Assembly (NCBI GenBank): GCA_022495995.1
Contig: JAFEMH010000519.1
Coordinates: 434,001-498,000 of the forward strand
Source of the DNA: Adenophora triphylla var. japonica
Taxonomy: Eukaryota > Streptophyta > Magnoliopsida > Asterales > Campanulaceae
DNA: 64,000 nt
Reading direction: 5' to 3'
The notes below the pieces were generated by a model. That model ran no database searches. It saw nothing but the letters and a program-made list of their open reading frames with translations, and had not been told where the DNA came from. Every line of letters begins with the position of its first letter. Position 1 is the stretch's first letter. Below, in pieces: positions 57,332-64,000 of this stretch. Both the position numbers and the translations under genes were made by a program.

Positions 57332-58782
57332 TGTAGGTGTTAGTGCCCTAGGCCTATAGAGATAGACCTTTATGTAATGTCATTGTTCATTTATATATGA
57401 GATTGCTTCTTTGATTATTATATGTGTTTGCATGTGTAGTTATAATAATCGTGTCCCTAGTACTTATGAAGCACTAGTATGATAAGTCTAATGGATAATC
57501 ATGTGATGATTATATGCATGGAGATGCACATTAGATTCATGGGTACTTGTTAGAGAACAAGGTATGGACTTGACCCATTATGAGATTTATGTCATGGTCA
57601 TATGTCATAATTAAATCTCATATAGTCATATCATTGATATCCTTTGACTCCGAGATTATCATCGTCTTCCGCTCGATGAATATCATGTTTGATATAGTTT
57701 AACGTTGTCTTTAACCGGATGACAATAAGGGCTATCATTGGCATGGTATGATTCTTGTTGGGAAGAATGATAAGTCAAGATGAAAATTGTCCCTCGTAAA
57801 GAGAGATGTTTGCTAGGCCACTCGTAAGTAAGATTGATGTAGTGCATGGCCATGCCCGAATGAATTAATGTGATTAATATCATTCGATTAATCAATTTAC
57901 TTGGTAACGAGAAAGCATTGAACAATATGAGTTGACGTGGACCATGACTCATGTTCAATATAACATCGTGTGACAATGGGATTGTGATATGTTCTATATA
58001 GGAAATCGAACTTGATATTATATTATTTGGGTAGGCATGATGGCTTGCTAGAGTCCGCTCATGTCTTATGAGGATCGATGTGATCGAACTCATTGCCAAC
58101 ATAATATAGTCCTATGGGGTCACACGCATCGAACGAATTGTCAAAAATGAAGAATATGGAGTTTTTGTTCTCAGGGGACGACTCGTCCCAGGCCGAACCA
58201 ACTATTCCCCTTAAAGGGGACGCCGCATTCGTAAGCCGGGTGCCGGGGACGACTCGTCCCTGGGGGACGACTCGTCCCCTGGGCACTGGACTGACGCGGA
58301 ATTGACTTAAAACTAGGGTTTTCACGAGGGGAAAAGTTTTATAACGTATAAATACTTACCCCTGGTTGCCCTAGCCGTCATTAGAACGTTTTGGCCCGAG
58401 AGAAACACAAAAAGTGAGAGATTTCAATTGGGAATTGAGAATCCAACACTACCAAATCCATTGTTCTTCATTGATTGAAAGGTGTTTCAGTCAATAGGAT
58501 CTAGCAATCCTCCTAGAAGAGTTCTAGGGTTCGTTCATCGCGTGGATACACATAGAGGATCTTCGCTCGTCAAGATCTTTGGTTCGTGATTCCCGTTCGT
58601 TCATCAAGGATTAACAAGGTCGTTCAATCTGGAGTTGGGTCAAGTTTATCAAAGGCAAAAGCATTCAAGGTTGGTATTTCGATTTCATCTTTCTTAATTA
58701 TTCATCTAGAACGGATTCTAGGGCTTGGGGTTTTTCGAGTTATTGCTTATTCCGCTGGGCATGGACCCTCGGAAACCCTACA
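57332..58782 (+). repeat. 3' LTR of copia element, three palindromes
   Basis: The palindrome occurs at 58174 (last base altered), 58245 (last base altered) and 58263-58279. One more copy than the 5' LTR accounts for much of the length difference. Confidence 0.93.
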
Positions 58783-61468
58783 TACTAATTATTCCATAAT
58801 GTCTAATAAACTTCCTGTAGTAACCAGTTAACCCAAGGAAGCCTCTCAGTCCCTTCACAGATTTAGGGATAGGCCATTTGAGCATACTTTCGATCTTTGC
58901 AGGGTCTGTTGCAACTCCCTTACCTGTAATGATGTGCCCCAAATACTCTACTTGTTCCACTGCAAATGAACATTTGCTCTTCTTCACATACAACTGTTGC
59001 TCCCTTAACCTTTCCAAAGTCAGCCTTAGGTGCACTAAGTGAGCTTCCATGGTGGGACTATAGATCAAAATGTCATCAAAGAATACCAAAATGAATTTTC
59101 TCAAGTAATCCTTAAAAACAGTGTTCATGAGAGCTTGGAATGTTGCAGGGGCATTCGTTAATCCAAATGGCATCACTTTGAATTTGAAATGCCCATGATG
59201 AGTTCTAAAAGCTGTTTTACTCACATCCTCCTATGTCACCCTTATTTGATGGTATCCCGACCTCAAATCCAACTTAGTAAAATATTTTGACCCATGTAGC
59301 TCATCCAACAACTCATCAATCACAGGTATGGGGAACTTATCTTTGATTGTCAGTTGATTGAGTTTCCTATAGTCAATACACATCCTCCAAGTCCCATCTT
59401 TCTTCTTGACCAATAGCACAGGTGATGCAAAAGGGCTGCAACTATGTTGGATCACCCCACTAGCTAACAACTCAGCCACAATCTTCTCAATCTCTGTCTT
59501 TTGAAAATAGGGGCACCTATAGGGTCTTTTATTCACAGCCACACTTCCCTCCTTTAAGGGTATACCATGATCAAAGTTTCTTTCAGGTGGCAAGCCTTTT
59601 GGTTCTTCAAAAACATCCTTAAATTCTCTCAGCAAGAATCCCACCTGAGGTTGTGTTTGATCATCTTCACCTTCAATGATCATCGAATACAATTGCACTA
59701 TTGCTCCACAAGGATATGATTGCAGAGCCTTCCCTACTGCATTAGCATTCATAAATATGATTGCTGTAGTGTCTTCTACCCCAGTCAAGGTAATTGGCTT
59801 CCCTTCTTTCTGAATTCCCATTGTCATTTCAGAGAAATCAAAGGTTATAGGGCTGTACTTCTTTAACCATTGAATACCCAACACTGCATCACAACCTCCA
59901 AGATTAATAACCCTCATGTCTGCTTTAAACTCTACCCCTTGCATGTTCCATTCGAAATTTTTACACAGCCCTTGGCTACTGATCTTGCTGCCATCAGCCA
60001 CCACCACTGGTACTTCCCTTGTGTGATCTACCACACATCCCAACCTAGAAGCAGTCTTCTCATCCAAGAAGTTGTGAGTGCTACCACTATCAATTAGGAT
60101 GGTGAAGCTCTTTTTATTGACTTGGCCTAGCAGCTTAAGGGTTTGCAGACCTGCACTGCCTGAGAGGGCATGTAATGAAATCTCCAACTCATCCTCCTTA
60201 GTTGGCTCTCCACCAGGATCATCCAAAGGAACATCAGTAGTATCATGCCAAGTCTCCCCATCTTCATCATCACAAACTCCAATCATGTAAAGTTGCCTGG
60301 TCTTACGCTTGTGACCAAACTTGTAAACCTCATCACAATTGTAGCATAGCCCTTTGTCCCTCCTTATCTGCATTTCTTCCTGAGTCAATTGCTTAATAGG
60401 TGGCCTGAGTTTTCCATAGCTACCATCAGCCTTGGGATTCTGATTTACTGAAGAATTACTTTGGGTGGGAATTTTATTGGTGGTTGGAAAGGTACCAGAC
60501 CTGTTAGGGCTTGAATTTTGGCTGAAGTTGGGCCTGGGACTGGTGTTGAATGGTGAAAATGATGGGCTACTTTTGTATAGTGCTGCTTTGGTCTTCTTAT
60601 TAGCAAATTCCCAATGAGTCTCCTCAATTCTGGCTATGCTTGCTGCTTGAACTAGTGAAGTAGGGAATTGAGCTTGCACTCTATACCTTATATCCTCCTT
60701 GAGTCCCTTAATGAAGTTATTCACAAAAAACTTCTCAGTATAAGCTGGATTCTCAGCTTTCATCACAGCCCTCAACTCTTCAAATTGACTTTGAAATTCA
60801 ATCACAGTGGTAGTTTGCTGCAGATTGGAGAACTTCCCTTCTTCAATATGAGCTGAGCTGCCAAACCTGACTGCCACCAATTGCACAAACTCATCCCATG
60901 CCAAACAATCGATCTCCTCACTGTAATTTTGGTACCAAAACTCAGCACTGCCTTCAAAATGCATTGTAGCCAATTCGATCCTATCATGGAGAGGCACTGA
61001 TTTGTACTTAAAAAACTTGTGACATTTGCGTATCCATCCCCTGTGATCCATACCATTAAACTTTGGGAATTCCAGTTTTAAATGTTTCTTATACCCTTCG
61101 TTCATGTTCTTATCAGTGTTTACTTCATGTCCATACTTAATTCCCTTAATTGGAGAGCTATTATCTTCTACAATGAAGGGTTCTTCGATTACCTTTCCTT
61201 GAGCATTTCCCTTATTGCTTCTGTCCATGGGATGAACCCCTAGAATCGAATTCGAACCGCTACCCCCAGCTGGCTCCTTCGTTCCTCCAGCTTTTCCTTT
61301 ATCCTGACCTCCTTTCATACTCATGAGGATGTTACGTATTTCTTCGATGTCTTTTCCCATGGCTGACATGTTCTCCTTCATTTCATCTTGTCCAGATTTG
61401 AGTCCAGTGATTTGTTCTTCACATGACCTCACTCCAGACTCCAATTCCTGATAACGTGTATCCACCAT
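58783..61468 (-). pseudogene. gypsy gag, protease and reverse transcriptase portion
   Basis: The ATG at 61468 ([13 protein letters not shown]) begins a coiled-coil-like start. Gag follows ([48 protein letters not shown]), with a zinc-knuckle region CYNCDE...GHKRKT at about residue 375, where the usual third cysteine is absent. Protease [11 protein letters not shown] has its aspartate near residue 460. Reverse transcriptase begins [20 protein letters not shown] and runs to [18 protein letters not shown] stop at about 59228 breaks it, and the same domain resumes in 59224-58783 with [15 protein letters not shown], the catalytic FFDDILIYS and [10 protein letters not shown]. The copia insertion ends it. 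Confidence 0.93.
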
Positions 61469-61508
61469 TTCTACCGCCGCAGGATTAAGAAAGCTCGGAT
61501 ACCAGATT

Positions 61509-61916
61509 TGTTATGTCCTTAGTAGCTGAGTTGAACAGGGATCAATTCCAACAATAACAGTGACGTAAATTGAAGGAATAAGATTGAATTTGATAGAAGG
61601 ATTGAGAGATAGAAGGGAATAACTCAGAATTCAGCAAAAGAGAGAAAATAGAGAGTAAGAACAAGAGAGAGAAATTGAGAAATTTGTTATGATTCATTAT
61701 GCCATCCATCCTTGCCACACCACGCACAAATACGCGTTGTCACATGGAACAAACAACCTTATCTACCATGGACAGAAATACCCCTGCTATATTAACTAAT
61801 TTGCTAAAAAACTTAATAAAGCTAAACGACGACGTGACAATTAACGGTCACAATTATTCCAACGGCTATAACTGAAACACCCCAAAACGACATCGTTCCA
61901 CCAGCTGATCGTAACA
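61509..61916 (-). repeat. 5' LTR of Reina-like gypsy element
   Basis: 408 bp, with about four visible differences from 48595-49002 (for example GAAGGATTGAG against GAAGGACTGAG), indicating a recent insertion. Confidence 0.95.
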
Positions 61917-62684
61917 ACCATCTTCCTCCTCAACCTCTTGTCGATCGTCCGGATAAATATATATATTATCAATCCCACTATCCTTTTGTCGATCTACCTC
62001 CCCGACCTCCCCATGATCCACAAAATTTTTGCCCCATATAAAATTTGATTTTGCAACAAACCAATCCATATTAACAGTATCCTCCACCTTGGACTCAACT
62101 AGGGCATGAATAGGTACGATAAAATCTGCAGTAACAATATTACTACATACCTTAATTACTTCACCCGTTGCAATTTCACATAGATCATCATCTTTAGATT
62201 CTTCCATCACTTGAACAACGCATACATCTTCTGCGACTTCACAAATAACCTCCTCTCCCTTAAAATCTTCGTTCAAAGTTTTTGGGTCTGGAGTTGATTT
62301 GGCTTCATCCACACGCCTAATCTCAGCGGATAATTTCGCCTCCGATCGTCGAATTCGCCTGGAATAAAAACATGGTTGAGAATAATACAAATCAGATTTC
62401 GCCCAAGCTTTATCCCTATACTCTCTATGCAAATCCACTATAAACTTTTTTCTTGGCGGAATTCAGCCGCTTACAAGAAGGGATTCATAATGAAGAAAGA
62501 AGTCATGGTGGAATTTGGCCTCCTTTGAAAGTTCCTTCTCCTTTGCAAAAAAATATTTCGCCTTTTGATTAGTATGAATCAAACGATCATTGATCCCATC
62601 AAGAACAACAGATTTGTTATTTTCTCCATTGTTAGTCATCTCCTCGTCGGAGAACCCTAGGATCGTCCGATTTCTGATACCAAC
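61917..62684 (-). pseudogene. 5' interior of outer element: two unfamiliar ORFs
   Basis: Read on the minus strand, the primer-binding site (62666-62684) is followed by a 53-codon ORF from about 62640 (MTNNGENNKSVVLDGINDRL to SLLVSG). It ends just past a GTAAGC that could be a splice donor. A second ORF starts at 62438 (MDLHREYRDKAWAKSDLY). It is acidic and Val-rich (EEVICEVAEDVCVVQVMEES, KVEDTVNMDWFVAKSNFIW) and is cut by the gypsy insertion after EEEDG; the original frame resumes at 48594. No gag, zinc knuckle, protease or polymerase motif is seen. I do not recognise the protein. Confidence 0.5.
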
Positions 62685-63535
62685 TGATGTAAAGTAAACG
62701 CAGCGGAATTAAAAAAATAAAAGATAATCGATTAAATCCTCGCAAAAGGAGTAAAATCGATTACAGAACAAAGGGATATGATCAAACTCTCGCAAAAGAA
62801 TTTAACCTACAATAACCAACCGAAGAAGATTATTCTGCAAGCCAATGAATTTATTTAATAAGAAACTCCTAAGAGAATCGTCTGCAAGCTAAAATGCTTA
62901 AGGAAAAACCCACAATTGCAAAGCAATTAATTTTATTAATAAAAAAATAGTCTAAATTCGAATTACTCCCTCCGTCCCTAAATGTTTGTCCCATTTGACT
63001 TTTCAAACATTTAATTTAGTGATTTTGAAGCTTTAATTTTGGTTATTTTTGCGAAGGCTTTGAAAATTATTGATAATATACACCGCCGTTATGTAATACT
63101 CCGTCCCTAAATGTTACAAGTTTTGAAAATTTAGTGATTTTGAAGCTTTAATTTTGGAAATGAGACTAACTTTTTGGGACAAAGGAAAAGGGGAAATGGG
63201 ACAAACATTTAGGGACGGAGGGAGTACAACTTTAGGCCTATTTTATAGTGCCCATAAAACTTGAAAAACACTCCTAAACCTTCTAGAATTACTCCTAACC
63301 TATATGGTAACTTAATAGGACTCAAAAACTAGTAAATCTTCTCAAAATCTACTCTAAAATCATCTCTAATCAACCTATTAAAATTAATGACGAAAATAAG
63401 AAATAAAATATAAGCTAAAACAAATTAAATCTTAAAATACTAATTAAAATACAAAAATAATTAATATATTTGACTTCGTCAAATATTCTTCCTACATCAT
63501 TACTATTACTGTTCTTCTTGAATCGGATTACATAA
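62685..63535 (-). repeat. 5' LTR of outer element, with MITE
   Basis: About 592 bp without the MITE. Ends TGATGTAAAG and TTACATAA. Confidence 0.88.
62966..63224. mobile_element. mariner-type MITE in LTR (259 bp), empty site in partner LTR
   Basis: Ends CTCCCTCCGTCCCTAAATGT and (complement) CTCCCTCCGTCCCTAAATGT are perfect for 20 bp, with TA on both sides. The partner LTR at about 47985-48005 has a single TA at the same place, proving the insertion. An inner second TIR-like CTCCGTCCCTAAATGTTAC at about 63102 hints at a MITE-in-MITE structure. Confidence 0.92.
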
Positions 63536-63540
63536 AAATG

Positions 63541-63718
63541 GAAACTGTCATGTCATATGAGAGATTGTTTAGGCCTTGATTAACCAATGAGATTTTCTAT
63601 TGCCTGGATTTGCATCCTCCTTTGGTTTGAATGAGGGGATCAGTTGACTCAGTTGGTACTCGTCTGCCATGATTTCCATCAATTTGATATCTTCTGTATA
63701 TCATTTAACAATAACATA
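63541..63718. other. short spacer
   Basis: Nothing recognised. It continues the sequence interrupted at 47718 by the nested elements. Confidence 0.4.
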
Positions 63719-63720
63719 TA

Positions 63721-63992
63721 CTCCCTCCGATCCCACGTGAATGCAAACTTATTTCCTTTTTGGTCTGTCCCACGTGAATGCAAACTGTCCAAAATGGAAA
63801 TAAATTTATTATTTTATATTCACCCTACCCCACCCACTCATTCTCTCTCTTCATTTCCTACCACACAATTTATTCAACCAACTCCACTCATTCTCTCTCT
63901 TCATTTCCTATCACACATTTTTATTATCTTAATAATATTTCTTAATTATCGTGCCCGGAAAAATGGTCCTCAATGACGTGGGACGGAGGGAG
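63721..63992. mobile_element. mariner-type MITE (272 bp)
   Basis: Ends CTCCCTCCGATCCCACGTGA and (complement) CTCCCTCCGTCCCACGTCAT, TA flanks at 63719-63720 and 63993-63994. The internal direct repeat CCACTCATTCTCTCTCTTCA occurs twice (about 63834 and 63886). Confidence 0.85.
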
Positions 63993-64000
63993 TATTACTG

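Larger units (their letters stand above)
50989..58782 (+). mobile_element. Ty1/copia retrotransposon inserted in the gypsy pol gene (7.8 kb)
   Basis: LTRs 50989-52424 (1436 bp) and 57332-58782 (1451 bp), ends TGTAGG and CCTACA, target duplication TACTA (50984-50988 and 58783-58787). PBS GTGGTATCAGAGCCCC at 52425, and polypurine AAGTGGGAGAC before 57332. It splits the gypsy reading frame between HYGIIS and KPLTRLLQKD, just after the reverse transcriptase core. It has the opposite orientation to its host. Confidence 0.95.
48595..61916 (-). mobile_element. Ty3/gypsy chromovirus, Reina-like, split by a copia insertion
   Basis: The 408 bp LTRs at 48595-49002 and 61509-61916 have only a handful of visible differences. 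Target duplication ACCAT (48590-48594 and 61917-61921). The primer-binding site on the minus strand reads TGGTATCCGAGC beside the right LTR, and the polypurine tract GCGAGGGGGAATG lies beside the left one. Net length without the copia element is about 5.5 kb. Short LTRs, compact size and a chromodomain at the integrase end fit the Reina clade. The coding sequence has a stop and a frameshift as well as the insertion. Confidence 0.93.
47719..63535 (-). mobile_element. small LTR retrotransposon, unknown coding type, host of the nested insertions
   Basis: Left LTR 47719-48299 (581 bp) and right LTR 62685-63535 (851 bp including a 259 bp MITE). LTR ends are TGATGTAA and TTACATCA (right copy ends TTACATAA), and the target duplication is AAATG (47714-47718 and 63536-63540). 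The primer-binding site TGGTATCAGA, read on the minus strand, lies beside the right LTR, and a polypurine tract AAGTTGGGGTGAA beside the left one, so it runs right to left. Without the gypsy insertion the interior is only about 1.06 kb, with unfamiliar ORFs. It is non-autonomous. Confidence 0.85.

Overview
The window reads as a nuclear intergenic block from a flowering plant, probably a eudicot. Supporting this are an intron-containing plant MATE transporter, Ty1/copia and Ty3/gypsy LTR elements primed by initiator-Met tRNA, an RTE LINE, PIF/Harbinger and hAT transposons, many CTCCCTCCG-type mariner (Stowaway-like) MITEs, and AT-rich spacers. I cannot name the species. Only one intact cellular gene is evident: a two-exon MATE/DTX transporter on the minus strand (19213-20809). 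A second possible two-exon gene start (8269-9914) is weakly supported.

Layout. 1-4517: minus-strand copia element, cut by the window edge, lying inside a short gypsy-like non-autonomous element. 4518-7246: cluster of that short element in the order interior-LTR-LTR-interior-LTR-LTR; its LTR-LTR joints look like end-joined cDNA. 7247-11596: spacer with a putative solo LTR, the weak gene and decayed repeats. 11597-14868: 5'-truncated RTE LINE whose 3' UTR is split by a foldback TIR element built on an inverted minisatellite. 14967-15244: MITE. 15454-19180: complete but decayed PIF/Harbinger element (two genes, TAA target duplication). 19213-20809: MATE gene. 20826-40674: the region upstream of the MATE gene exists in three diverged tandem copies. 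Copy 1 holds a hAT element (25424-31263) that itself holds a copia element (26158-31208); copy 3 holds a TRIM; all three hold the same hAT MITE. 40675-44010: truncated minus-strand gypsy with a 2.2 kb LTR. 44013-45035: LTR remnant and a Myb/SANT-like fragment. 45036-47622: gag-only copia element with an intact 512-codon ORF. 47719-63535: a three-level nest, in which a small LTR element of unknown coding type contains a Reina-like gypsy chromovirus, which contains a copia element. Each level is closed by a matching 5 bp target duplication (AAATG, ACCAT, TACTA), and a MITE sits in the outermost right LTR. 63721-63992: a last MITE.

Across the window the retrotransposon coding regions are broken, often by stops that fit C-to-T decay of methylated cytosine. 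Exceptions are the gag-only ORF and the gypsy chromovirus, whose 408 bp LTRs are almost identical. The most unusual signal is that several retrotransposon families each carry their own iterated CpG-rich palindrome in the LTR, and in the copia families it lies just upstream of the TATA-like box.
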